Below, one piece after another: positions 1 through 7,510 of a DNA stretch of 42,010 bases (positions are counted from its first letter, which is position 1; the number at the start of each line of letters is the position of its first letter). Source of the stretch: Mycobacterium sp. 1423905.2 (GTDB taxonomy: Bacteria > Actinomycetota > Actinomycetes > Mycobacteriales > Mycobacteriaceae); NCBI RefSeq assembly GCF_001673155.1, contig NZ_LZLE01000160.1:1-42010 (forward strand), written 5' to 3'. The position numbers were made by a program, and so were the translations under genes. Under the pieces are notes generated by a model. That model saw nothing but the letters and a program-made list of their open reading frames with translations, was not told where the DNA came from and did no database searches.

Positions 1-102
1 TTACTCGGCGGCCGGGTCGTCCTACTCCTCGACCCAGCTGGCCAGCAGCCCGACGGACGCGCCGGCGTACGGCTGCAGCATCGGCGCACACCAACTGCCT
101 AG
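1..102 (+). pseudogene. Inverted partial copy of the C-terminal part of the neighbouring IDDTD gene
   Basis: Frame 1 of the + strand reads LLGGRVVLLLDPAGQQPDGR and then diverges, stopping at TAG 100-102. The same residues occur near the C-terminus of the minus-strand gene at 145-921. At the DNA level 1-63 is an exact reverse complement of 187-249. This is either the 3' end of a second, convergently oriented copy lying left of the window, or a fold-back artefact at a contig edge. No start is visible, because the reading frame runs off the window. Confidence 0.55.
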
Positions 103-249
103 CAAATTCAAATACGCCACAAATGACGCTTCGGCGCGGTGGGTTCAGTACTGCCGGACCACCGCGCGGGGCGCCGTACGCCATCGGGCGCGTCCGTCGG
201 GCTGCTGGCCAGCTGGGTCGAGGAGTAGGACGACCCGGCCGCCGAGTAA
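1..249. repeat. Inverted repeat, 63-bp perfect arm plus 10 bp
   Basis: The left arm 1-63 pairs exactly with 187-249. After a 4-nt insertion (183-186, present only in the right arm), 64-73 pairs with 173-182. The 99-nt spacer is 74-172. Beyond position 73 the two arms are unrelated. The left arm may continue outside the window. Such a structure would fold into a long hairpin, and is also what a chimeric contig end looks like. Confidence 0.9.
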
Positions 250-921
250 CACCGGACGGACCCAGTCGCCCAGTTCGATCACCTCACCGAAGCGCGGTTC
301 GCGGTGCTGACCGTCGCGGGCATGGTCGATGGCCGAGTGGGCGTAGAGGTCATCGACGGTCATTTCACGCGGAAGTCCCTCGAGCCCGGGCAAGGTGATG
401 AACAACCCGTCGTTGCCCGACAGGTGCAGTCCCACGGCGGCCAGCGCGCCGATCACTCCGCCGTGGGTGCCGCCGTGGCCGGACAAGTGGATGCCCGTAG
501 TCGCGGCCACCCGGTGTGCCTGCTCGGGGCACAGGACCTCTACCTTGGCGCGACGGCCGAAGTCGACGAGCAGCGCAGCGGAGTCAATGTGGGCGGGGAT
601 GGCCACGGCCAGGCCGGGATCGGCATCGGGCGGGCAGACCCGTTCGAGAAATCGCCCGGCGAGTTCGATGAGGTCGCTTCGCACGGTGCGCGGGTCACCG
701 CCGCGGCTACACAGGGCAAGGCAGGCGCTGGAATTGTGCGAGGTGTAGGGGATTCGGTCGTCGACGAGCAACTGGTGGCGCGTGGCGCCGGCCGCTCGCG
801 CCAGCCCGGCCGCTTCCACCTCTCGCAACAGCGCCCGTGCCCGGCGGCCGGTTCCCGGGCTGCGCAGGTTGTCGGTGTCGTCAATGCCGATCAAGAGGTC
901 GACGCCGGACAGGACGCTCAT
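145..921 (-). CDS. TiaS-like IDDTD-motif protein of unknown function
   Basis: This 258-residue protein begins with a hydrophobic strand followed by GIDDTDN (about residues 12-18), then a GTG/R-rich stretch. That resembles the N-terminal domain of archaeal TiaS (tRNA-Ile2 agmatidine synthetase, COG1571). A second conserved-looking patch is YTSHNSSACLAL (about 59-70). The zinc ribbon and OB-fold of full TiaS are not visible, so tRNA modification is not implied; bacteria normally use TilS instead. Its ATG overlaps the stop of the upstream lipoprotein gene by one base (TGATG), so the two are probably one transcript. The last ~35 codons lie in the inverted repeat at the window edge, so the true C-terminus may be altered there. 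Function unknown. Confidence 0.7.
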   Translation of the reverse strand: MSVLSGVDLLIGIDDTDNLRSPGTGRRARALLREVEAAGLARAAGATRHQLLVDDRIPYTSHNSSACLALCSRGGDPRTVRSDLIELAGRFLERVCPPDADPGLAVAIPAHIDSAALLVDFGRRAKVEVLCPEQAHRVAATTGIHLSGHGGTHGGVIGALAAVGLHLSGNDGLFITLPGLEGLPREMTVDDLYAHSAIDHARDGQHREPRFGEVIELGDWVRPVLLGGRVVLLLDPAGQQPDGRARWRTAPRAVVRQY

Positions 922-1340
922 CAGGGATTGACCACCAGGGCGGTGACGTCGCGTACCCAGCGGTCCGTGTCGAGATCCGACCCGACGAGCTTGAGTGTGT
1001 TGCGTCTGGTGAGGTTGAGAATGACTCGCTCGGAGAGTTGGGCCGCCGTCAGCGTCTGGGCGGGGTCGCGTCCCTCCACGCGGACGGCGGTGACGCCGGT
1101 GGCGCCGGCGTCAGCAAGGACCGATGTCACCGACGGTCCGCGCTGGACCTGGGCGCCGTGGGACTGTGGCGTGTGAATCTCCAGCTGTGGAAGTTCCTTC
1201 AGCCGCGACATGCCCACGTGGGCGAGCACCGCGCCGTTTTGCCGGACGACGAGTGCCGTCGCGCCGCTGTGTGTCGCGCATCCGCCCAGCACGCCGACGA
1301 CTGCCACCAGCACAGTCAGTCGGCCCGCGACGCTCGGCAT
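921..1340 (-). CDS. Small lipoprotein with a sulfite-oxidase-like (molybdopterin-oxidoreductase-type) fold
   Basis: This 139-residue protein has an N-terminal signal sequence ending in the lipobox LGGC (Cys at about 21), so it is predicted to be a lipoprotein exported and anchored to the plasma membrane. The mature part contains GPSVTSVLADAG, TLTAAQLSERVI and a C-terminal WVRDVTALVV stretch. These resemble short stand-alone relatives of the oxidoreductase molybdopterin-binding domain, in which the cofactor cysteine is usually absent; no cysteine remains after the lipobox. It is therefore unlikely to be catalytic by itself. It is the first gene of a two-gene unit with the IDDTD protein and is divergent from the membrane protein at 1416. 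The domain assignment is an inference from sequence feel. Confidence 0.65.
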   Translation of the reverse strand: MPSVAGRLTVLVAVVGVLGGCATHSGATALVVRQNGAVLAHVGMSRLKELPQLEIHTPQSHGAQVQRGPSVTSVLADAGATGVTAVRVEGRDPAQTLTAAQLSERVILNLTRRNTLKLVGSDLDTDRWVRDVTALVVNP

Positions 1341-1415
1341 ACGGCCAGCTTAGATTTTCGCATTGTCGGAGCAATAGGCCTATATCGAACCGCTGCTGCG
1401 GATTAATGTGGCCGT

Positions 1416-1952
1416 GTGACGACTGCGCTGCGGACTGCGAGTTGGCCGGCGGCGGGTCGGCTACTGGCCCGGGAGGCCGGATTCCCCGGGCTGGCTGTGG
1501 TGGCGATAGTGGCGTCGGCCGACGTGCGGATGCCGATGGCATTGCCCGGCCACCGCGCTCTGCTGTGGCTGACCATGCTGGTGGCGACCGCTCTGGTGAC
1601 CCGCGCCCGGTGCGCGGTGCTGGCGGCGGGAGCCGGCGCCACGGTGGCCACCGCGGCGCTGCAGTTGGCGCCCGGCCCGTGGGCAAGCGCACGGTACCTG
1701 GCCGCCGCGGTCCTGCTGTGCGGGGTGTCGGCTGTCGGTCGCCGGTGGCTGATCGCCGTGGCGGCCGCGCCGATTCACCTCGTCGCGCTGGCCGGCGCTG
1801 CCGTTGATGCGGACAAAGTGGTATTCCACTTGGGCTTCGGGTTCGCTGCAGGAGTGCTTGGCTGGGCCGTCGCCGCCGCGGTCGACCGCGCGGCTAGACC
1901 AATGGACGGCCGGTCCGGATCCGCCGGTCGAGGTCCCACAGCAAAACGTTGA
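1416..1952 (+). CDS. Polytopic membrane protein, possibly ECF S-component-like
   Basis: GTG start at 1416; 178 residues. The protein is very Ala/Val/Leu-rich, with about five or six hydrophobic segments between residues ~20 and 155. It ends in a short basic, glycine-rich tail (GRSGSAGRGPTAKR). Size and layout recall substrate-binding S components of energy-coupling-factor transporters, but no signature motif was recognised, so this is only a suggestion. It is divergent from the lipoprotein/IDDTD pair (75-bp gap), and its last 59 bp overlap the 3' end of the convergent MpaB-type gene. Confidence 0.6.
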   Translation: MTTALRTASWPAAGRLLAREAGFPGLAVVAIVASADVRMPMALPGHRALLWLTMLVATALVTRARCAVLAAGAGATVATAALQLAPGPWASARYLAAAVLLCGVSAVGRRWLIAVAAAPIHLVALAGAAVDADKVVFHLGFGFAAGVLGWAVAAAVDRAARPMDGRSGSAGRGPTAKR

Positions 1953-2796
1953 ACGGGAAATGCCGGATGACGCCCGGCATGAGGCGATTGACACCGGCCA
2001 GCGCCGCCACCAACCGGTCGAAACGCCGTTGCTTGGCGGCGTCCCACGGCAACCGCATCTCGTCGCGGAACCGTTGTGGCAGAAAGCCCGTAGTGATCAG
2101 CAGGGCGAGGCCTTCGGACAGTTGCCGCAGCGGCCGCGGCAACACGACGCCGCGAACCCGGGAGACCGCGATCGGATAGAGGTATTCGCGCACCGCGTCG
2201 TCGATGTGCACCTTGTCCAGCGATTCCTGCCAATACCGGTCGAAGGCCGCGCGGTCCTTCGGCCACATCTCCGGTGGCACCTGCAAGGTGGTGCCCATCG
2301 CCATGGCTTCTCGGTAGTGGCGCTCGGCTTGCTCGTCATCGATCTCGCCGACGAAGGTGCGGTAGATGTCGACTCCGCCCTTGTACAGGCAGGCGGCCAC
2401 CCACAGCTGCAGGTCGACGTCAAAAGCGTTATAGGTCACCGGGCTTTCCGGCAGCGAATACACCTGCGCATGCGCGCGGTTGACGGCCCGACGGTAGGCG
2501 GCCTTCTGCAGGTCGGAGCCCGCGGTCGCCACCGCAAGGTAGGTGAAGGTGGTGCGCGCCCGCTTGATCGGATGCAGGTCCACCCGCCCGCTTTCCACCC
2601 GGCTTTCCATCACGCCGTAGCCCACCCCGGGCCGCGCCAGTTGCATGATGACGTTGGCGGGTCCGGCCAGTAGCGCCACGCCCATCAGTGTCTGGTCGAA
2701 ATTGACCCGCTTTGCCGTCCGCGACCACCGCGGCGGGTCGGCCATCGGCCGCTCGACATGCGGAAGCGGCCGGTGCATCGTTTCCTGGCTCGTCAT
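1894..2796 (-). CDS. Oxygenase MpaB family protein (DUF2236), Rv0276-like
   Basis: This 300-residue protein is recognised as the DUF2236/MpaB family and is close to M. tuberculosis Rv0276 in length and position. Typical features are the N-terminal helix with LLAGPANVIMQLA, the GYGVMESRV segment, the HPIKRARTTFTYL motif (family heme-pocket region containing the conserved His) and a DVDLQLWVAA stretch. Family members such as latex-clearing protein bind heme b and act as oxygenases, but the substrate here is unknown. It is divergent from the TetR gene starting at 2864 (67-bp gap), which makes that TetR a likely regulator. Its 3' end overlaps the gene at 1416-1952 tail to tail. Confidence 0.85.
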   Translation of the reverse strand: MTSQETMHRPLPHVERPMADPPRWSRTAKRVNFDQTLMGVALLAGPANVIMQLARPGVGYGVMESRVESGRVDLHPIKRARTTFTYLAVATAGSDLQKAAYRRAVNRAHAQVYSLPESPVTYNAFDVDLQLWVAACLYKGGVDIYRTFVGEIDDEQAERHYREAMAMGTTLQVPPEMWPKDRAAFDRYWQESLDKVHIDDAVREYLYPIAVSRVRGVVLPRPLRQLSEGLALLITTGFLPQRFRDEMRLPWDAAKQRRFDRLVAALAGVNRLMPGVIRHFPFNVLLWDLDRRIRTGRPLV

Positions 2797-2863
2797 GGCA
2801 TAACTCCCGCGTCGGCTAATTGTGGTAACACCTGTTTCCCGATATTGTCGGTACCCTGGCCTG

Positions 2864-3583
2864 GTGTCAAGGGTGGCTGATCAGCAGGCGGCCGACGCCG
2901 CCAGCGTGCGGCCCTACCGGGGCGTCGAGCCGGCCGAGCGGCTGGCCGCCCGCCGGCGCCAACTGCTGGCCGCCGGGCTCGATCTACTCGGCGCGGACCA
3001 ACACGACAGCGCCGAGTTGACGGTGCGCGGTGTCTGCCGGCGCGCGGGATTGTCGGCGCGCTACTTCTATGAAAGCTTCGCCGACAAGGACGCATTGGTC
3101 AGCGGCGTGTTCGACTGGGTGATCGCCGAACTGGTCACCACCACCCAGGCCGCGGTGGCCGCCGTACCCCCGCCCGAACAAAGCCGGGCCGGCATGGCCA
3201 ATATCGTGCGCACCGTCGCCGAGGACGCGCGCATCGGACGGCTGCTGTTCAGCACGAAGCTGGCCAACGCCGTGATCATGCGCAAGCGCGCGGAGTCCAG
3301 CGCCCTGTTCGCCATGCTCTCCGGTCAGCACGCCATGGATAGCCTGCGCGCACCGGCAAATGACCGGGTCAAAGCCGGCGCCCACTTCGCGGTCGGTGGC
3401 GTGGGGCAAACCATCAGCGCGTGGCTGGCCGGCGACGTGCGCATGGCACCCGACGAATTCGCCGATCACCTCGCGTCGCTGCTGGACGAGCTGACCAAAC
3501 CCAGCCTCTACTCCAACGTCAAGGCAACAGAGGGAACTGCCACAGCCGCCGTTCGGGATCAACCAGCACCCGGGCCTGGCTGA
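2864..3583 (+). CDS. TetR family transcriptional regulator, Rv0275c-like
   Basis: GTG start at 2864 gives 239 residues, close to the remembered length of Rv0275c; an in-frame start 14 codons upstream would eat into the divergent promoter region. The N-terminal helix-turn-helix lies in about residues 40-75 (LTVRGVCRRAGLSARYFYES, then FADKDAL). The C-terminal ligand domain contains FAVGGVGQTISAWLAGD. Position and divergent orientation suggest it represses the MpaB-like gene (1894-2796) and itself. Its last 65 bp overlap the convergent membrane protein gene. Confidence 0.88.
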   Translation: MSRVADQQAADAASVRPYRGVEPAERLAARRRQLLAAGLDLLGADQHDSAELTVRGVCRRAGLSARYFYESFADKDALVSGVFDWVIAELVTTTQAAVAAVPPPEQSRAGMANIVRTVAEDARIGRLLFSTKLANAVIMRKRAESSALFAMLSGQHAMDSLRAPANDRVKAGAHFAVGGVGQTISAWLAGDVRMAPDEFADHLASLLDELTKPSLYSNVKATEGTATAAVRDQPAPGPG

Positions 3584-4064
3584 GGCGCAACACGCGCAGC
3601 GCACCCCCGATCAGCAGACAGGCCATCGGCACTTCGATCAGCATGGCCGTGATCACCGACAGCCACGCGTCCTCGGGCCCGGCGGTCATCAGGTCGAACC
3701 AGGCGTCGCAGATCAACAGCACGCCGGTGGTGAACCCGGTCAACAGCAGTAGCAGCCGGCGCAGATAACCGAAGATCGCCGTTGCCGCCATGAACGACAT
3801 CAGCAGAATATCGAAGCCGATCCAGGTGACCGGCCAGTTATGCGCGACGTACTTCTGCGGCAGCGTCGTGGCCAGGTACCCGATCCACGGGATCATGACG
3901 ATGCAGCCGCCGACGATCAGACTCAGGCGGATCTTGCGCATGCGGTCGAGGGCTTGCGGGTCCTCGATTTCCTCCACGGGAAGTTCGAGCCGGGTGATCA
4001 GGTCTCGCCGCTGCTCGGGCGTCAGCGCCGCAATCTGCAGGTCGGTCAAGATGGCTTGAGTCAT
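3519..4064 (-). CDS. Hypothetical four-TM membrane protein
   Basis: 181 residues. A soluble N-terminal stretch (about 1-45, acidic, with LTPEQRRDLITRLELP) precedes four hydrophobic segments at roughly 46-67, 80-103, 104-125 and 135-160, then a short basic tail. No family was recognised and no catalytic motif is visible. It lies 36 bp downstream of the glyoxalase gene on the same strand (4101-4682), so it is probably cotranscribed with it. Its 3' end overlaps the TetR gene 2864-3583 by 65 bp in the opposite direction. Confidence 0.75.
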   Translation of the reverse strand: MTQAILTDLQIAALTPEQRRDLITRLELPVEEIEDPQALDRMRKIRLSLIVGGCIVMIPWIGYLATTLPQKYVAHNWPVTWIGFDILLMSFMAATAIFGYLRRLLLLLTGFTTGVLLICDAWFDLMTAGPEDAWLSVITAMLIEVPMACLLIGGALRVLRLSQARVLVDPERRLWQFPLLP

Positions 4065-4100
4065 GCCCGTTGATTTCCCCGGCGCGCGTGGTTCTAACGG

Positions 4101-4682
4101 TCAGTGGGTGGCGGTCACCGCGGGTCGCCGGTCGGCCGCCGTCTTGGGCACGGCTTGGGTGTCGCTGTCGACGAATTCCTTTGTCCAACACGCAAATTCG
4201 AGGGTTATGCCGTCGGGGTCCTGGAAGTAGAAGGAGCGCACGTACACCCCTGGGTGCACGGTCGCCGAAACCTGCATCGGGCTTTCGTCGTGGTTGAGGA
4301 TGGGGCCCACTCGAACACCCTTGTCTTTGAGCCGCTGGCGGTAGTCGTCGAACTTCTCGGCCGGCACGTGGAATGCGAGATGGTTCATGGTGCTCACCGC
4401 GCTGGTGATGTCACCGATGCCCGGTATGGCGCCGGGCGAGGAGACGCCCGGCACTCGGTCCGGCGCATCGGCGAACCAGAAGAAGGCCACACAGTCCCCG
4501 TTGCCGGCGTCGAAGAAGAAGTGCTGGCCGGCGCCACCGGGCAGGTCCAGCGACTTGATCAGCGGCATGCCCAGGATGTTGCTGTAGAAGTCGACGGTGG
4601 CGGCCATGTCCGAGCAGACCAGCGCGACGTGATTAATGCCGCCCAGCTCGAACTCGGTGTTGGTGTTATGCGGCTTGATCAT
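4101..4682 (-). CDS. Glyoxalase/extradiol dioxygenase superfamily (VOC) protein, Rv0274-like
   Basis: ATG start at 4682 gives 193 residues, matching the remembered length of Rv0274; the longer open frame upstream runs into the divergent tetR. It is a vicinal-oxygen-chelate protein with likely metal ligands His in GGINHVALV (about residue 18), His in MNHLAFHV (about 98) and Glu in DGITLEFACW (about 170). The family includes extradiol ring-cleavage dioxygenases, glyoxalases and epimerases; the substrate cannot be read from sequence. It shares a 72-bp divergent promoter region, holding a strong palindrome, with the TetR at 4755. Confidence 0.88.
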   Translation of the reverse strand: MIKPHNTNTEFELGGINHVALVCSDMAATVDFYSNILGMPLIKSLDLPGGAGQHFFFDAGNGDCVAFFWFADAPDRVPGVSSPGAIPGIGDITSAVSTMNHLAFHVPAEKFDDYRQRLKDKGVRVGPILNHDESPMQVSATVHPGVYVRSFYFQDPDGITLEFACWTKEFVDSDTQAVPKTAADRRPAVTATH

Positions 4683-4709
4683 GGCGCAACTCCCATCTGG
4701 CCAAGCAAC

Positions 4710-4739
4710 GAATCTGAATCTAACATCAGGTTCAGTTTC
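4710..4739. promoter_or_regulatory. 30-bp palindromic TetR operator candidate
   Basis: Two 12-nt arms (4710-4721 and 4728-4739) around a 6-nt centre match as reverse complements at 10 of 12 positions; the core is TGAATCT-N6-AGGTTCA. It sits midway between the divergent glyoxalase gene (start 4682) and tetR (start 4755), the usual place for an autoregulatory TetR operator. Binding is inferred. Confidence 0.7.
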
Positions 4740-4754
4740 AGGGGAAGGTGCGTT

Positions 4755-5384
4755 GTGACCACGTCGGACCGGGCGGGACGCGCGACGCCCTACCCGACGC
4801 ATCGCGGGCGCCGGACCCAAGCGGCCATCGACAACGCCGCCCGGACGGTCATCGCCCGCAAGGGCATCCTGGCGACGACGATCGCCGACATCGCCGCCGA
4901 GGCAGGTCGATCGACGGCGTCGTTCTACAACTATTACGACTCCAAGGAGGCGATGGTCCGGCAGTGGGCCGTGCGCTTCCGCGACGAAGCCAACCAGCGG
5001 GCGTCGGCGGTGACCCGCCACGGCCTGACCGACCGCGAGCGCGCGCACGAAGCCGCGGCCGCGCATTGGCACACCTACCGCCACCGGTTGGCGGAGATCA
5101 TCAGCGTTTCGCAGCTCGCCATGATCAACGAGGACTTCGCGCAGGACTGGGCGCAGATGTGCGCGATTCCGACCGCGTTCATCGCCGATACGGTCCGACG
5201 CGCCCAAGCCGACGGCCACTGCACCGACGACAACCCGCAACTGATCGCCGAAGCGATCGTGGCGATGTTCAACCAGTTCTGCTACATCCAGCTCAGCGGC
5301 GGCAAGGAACCTGACGACCAGGCGTGCATCCGCACGCTGGCCAACATCTACTACCGCGCTATCTTCGGAGGATCGCTGCATTGA
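4755..5384 (+). CDS. TetR family regulator of the FadE6 catabolic operon, Rv0273c-like
   Basis: GTG start at 4755, preceded by AGGGGAAGG, gives 209 residues (Rv0273c is remembered as about 206). The helix-turn-helix is at about residues 35-65 (TTIADIAAEAGRSTASFYNY, then YDSKEAM). It is the first gene of a tightly packed + strand series: its TGA overlaps the TTG of the hydrolase (TTGA), which overlaps the next gene in turn. The palindrome just upstream is its likely binding site, controlling both this series and the divergent glyoxalase gene. Ligand unknown; an acyl-CoA or aromatic intermediate would fit the neighbours. Confidence 0.9.
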   Translation: MTTSDRAGRATPYPTHRGRRTQAAIDNAARTVIARKGILATTIADIAAEAGRSTASFYNYYDSKEAMVRQWAVRFRDEANQRASAVTRHGLTDRERAHEAAAAHWHTYRHRLAEIISVSQLAMINEDFAQDWAQMCAIPTAFIADTVRRAQADGHCTDDNPQLIAEAIVAMFNQFCYIQLSGGKEPDDQACIRTLANIYYRAIFGGSLH

Positions 5385-6514
5385 CTCCGCACACCGGCAC
5401 CCCTGGCGTGACTCGCGAGTTCGTCGGACTGCCGTCGCGCACGGCCGGACGGGCCGGCGCCGGCGGGCATCCATGCCAGGGGTTGTATTACCACGAAGTG
5501 GGCCGTAAGCCGAAGGTGGCGATGATCGCCACGCATTATCAGATCGACTTCTCCGAGCACTATCTCGCCGAGTACATGGCCGCCCGCGGCGTCGGATTCC
5601 TAGGTTGGAACACCAGGTTCCGTGGCTTCGAATCCAGCTTCCTGCTCGACCACGCGCTGGTCGACATCGGCGTCGGGCTGCAATGGTTGCGCGACACCCA
5701 AGGAGTCGAAGTTGTTGTGCTACTCGGCAATTCCGGGGGCGGGTCGTTGATGGCCGCCTACCAGTCCCAGGCTGTGGAGCCCAATGTCACTGCGCTGGGA
5801 GGCATGCGGCCCGCGGCCGGGCTGACCGAGCTACCCGCGGCGGACGGCTATGTGGCCACCGCGGCTCATCCCGGTCGCCCGGAAGTCCTGACGGCCTGGA
5901 TGGACGCCGCCGTGCTCGACGAGAACGACCCGATCGCCAGCGACCCCGACCTCGACCTGTTCGACGAGCGTAACGGGCCGCCGTATGCACCGGATTTCCT
6001 GCGCCGCTATCGCGCCGCGCAGACCGCCCGCAACCACGCCATCACCGAGTGGGCCGAGGCGGAGCTCAAACGCGTTCGCGCGGCAGGGTTTTCTGACCGG
6101 CCGTTCACGGTGATGCGGACGTGGGCCGATCCCCGCATGGTCGACCCCACCATCGAGCCGACCAAACGGCAACCCAACATGTGCTACGCGGGCACCCCGG
6201 TGCGGGCCAACCGCTCCGCCCGGGGTATCGCTGCGGCATGCACGCTGCGCAATTGGCTGGGCATGTGGAGCTTGCGGACGGCACAGACCCGGGCACAGCC
6301 GCATCTGAACCGCATCACCTGCCCCGCGCTGGTCGTCAACGCCGAAGCCGATACCGGCGTGTTCCCGTCCGACGCGCAACGCATCTACGACGCCCTGGCC
6401 GGCACCGACAAGGTTCAGGCCACGATCGACAGCGACCACTACTTCACCACGCCAGGGGCGCGCAGCGAACAAGCCGACCTCATCGCCAACTGGATCGACC
6501 AACGGTGGCGCTGA
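5381..6514 (+). CDS. Alpha/beta hydrolase, Rv0272c-like
   Basis: TTG start at 5381, supported by a GGAGGA ribosome binding site at 5368-5373 and by length: 377 residues, as remembered for Rv0272c. The nucleophile elbow is G-N-S-G-G with Ser at about residue 118. A plausible Asp is in VNAEADTGVF and the catalytic His in DSDHYF near the C-terminus. The family includes esterases, thioesterases and C-C hydrolases; substrate unknown. It overlaps tetR upstream by 4 bp and the dehydrogenase downstream by 10 bp, implying translational coupling. Confidence 0.88.
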   Translation: MTPHTGTPGVTREFVGLPSRTAGRAGAGGHPCQGLYYHEVGRKPKVAMIATHYQIDFSEHYLAEYMAARGVGFLGWNTRFRGFESSFLLDHALVDIGVGLQWLRDTQGVEVVVLLGNSGGGSLMAAYQSQAVEPNVTALGGMRPAAGLTELPAADGYVATAAHPGRPEVLTAWMDAAVLDENDPIASDPDLDLFDERNGPPYAPDFLRRYRAAQTARNHAITEWAEAELKRVRAAGFSDRPFTVMRTWADPRMVDPTIEPTKRQPNMCYAGTPVRANRSARGIAAACTLRNWLGMWSLRTAQTRAQPHLNRITCPALVVNAEADTGVFPSDAQRIYDALAGTDKVQATIDSDHYFTTPGARSEQADLIANWIDQRWR

Positions 6515-7461
6515 CCGTCCTCGCCCACTTCGTGCCCGGCGCCCAAGTGCTCGATTTCGTTGCGCCGCACTCAGATTGGCTGAACATCCGCTGGTGCGCC
6601 GAGGAGGACGACGCCACGTTCTACCGCGAGCTGCCCGAGGCGGACGTGATCTGGCATGTGCTGCGGCCGGTATCGGGGACCGATCTGCGCCGCGGCGCTC
6701 GCCTGCGGCTGGTGCACAAGCTGGGCGCGGGGGTCAACACCATCGACGTCGACACCGCCACCGAATGCGGTATCGCGGTGGCGAACATGCCGGGCGCCAA
6801 CGCCCCGTCGGTGGCGGAGGGCACCGTGCTGCTGATGCTGGCCGCGTTGCGTCGGCTGCCGCAGCTGGATCGCGCCGTTCGCCAAGGCCGGGGTTGGCCC
6901 GCGGACCCACAGCTGGGCGAGACCGTGCGCGACATCGGCGGCTGCACCGTCGGTCTGGTCGGCTACGGCAACATCGCCAAGCGCGTGGAAGGCATCCTCG
7001 CCGCGATGGGCGCCACGGTGCTGCACACCAGCACCCGCGACGACGGGCACCCCACCTGGCGGCCGCTGCCCGAATTGCTGACCACCAGCGACATCCTCTC
7101 GCTGCACCTGCCGTTGACGACCCGCAGCCGTCACCTGCTCGACGCCGCAGCGCTGGCGCGAATGAAACCGACTGCGGTACTGGTGAATACGTCGCGCGGA
7201 GCGATCGTCGACGAGGCGGCGCTGGTCGACGCGCTGCGCGCTGGCCGCCTGGCCGCCGCCGGGTTGGACGTATTCGACGTCGAACCGGTCAGTCCCGACA
7301 ACCCGCTGCTCGACCTGCCCAATGTGGTGCTGACGCCGCACGTCACCTGGTACACCGCCGACACGATGCGGCGCTACCTGACCGAGGCCGTGGCGAACTG
7401 CCGCCGGCTGCGCGAGGGCCAGCGGCTAGCCAACGTAGTCAACCAACCGGCCGGTTTGTAG
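6505..7461 (+). CDS. NAD-dependent D-isomer 2-hydroxyacid dehydrogenase family protein
   Basis: GTG start at 6505 gives 318 residues. The Rossmann motif GLVGYGNIA is at about 150-158. Catalytic residues of the family are visible: Arg at about 231 (NTSRGAIVDE), Glu at about 260 (DVFDVEP) and His at about 279 (LTPHVTW). The family reduces 2-oxoacids or oxidises D-2-hydroxyacids with NAD(P); the substrate here is unknown. The gene overlaps the hydrolase gene by 10 bp and is followed 49 bp later by fadE6. I do not recall an equivalent between Rv0272c and fadE6 in M. tuberculosis, so this looks like a lineage-specific addition or a loss there. Confidence 0.9.
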   Translation: MALTVLAHFVPGAQVLDFVAPHSDWLNIRWCAEEDDATFYRELPEADVIWHVLRPVSGTDLRRGARLRLVHKLGAGVNTIDVDTATECGIAVANMPGANAPSVAEGTVLLMLAALRRLPQLDRAVRQGRGWPADPQLGETVRDIGGCTVGLVGYGNIAKRVEGILAAMGATVLHTSTRDDGHPTWRPLPELLTTSDILSLHLPLTTRSRHLLDAAALARMKPTAVLVNTSRGAIVDEAALVDALRAGRLAAAGLDVFDVEPVSPDNPLLDLPNVVLTPHVTWYTADTMRRYLTEAVANCRRLREGQRLANVVNQPAGL

Positions 7462-7510
7462 TTTGGAAGGTGCTGGGCTCAACGGCGCCGAAAGCATGGG
7501 AAGGCGAACA

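Noticed and set aside
4101..5474. A single 457-codon minus-strand frame joining the glyoxalase gene to sequence opposite tetR
   Set aside because: Only the last 193 codons match a family; the upstream part is antisense to a good TetR gene and spans the operator.
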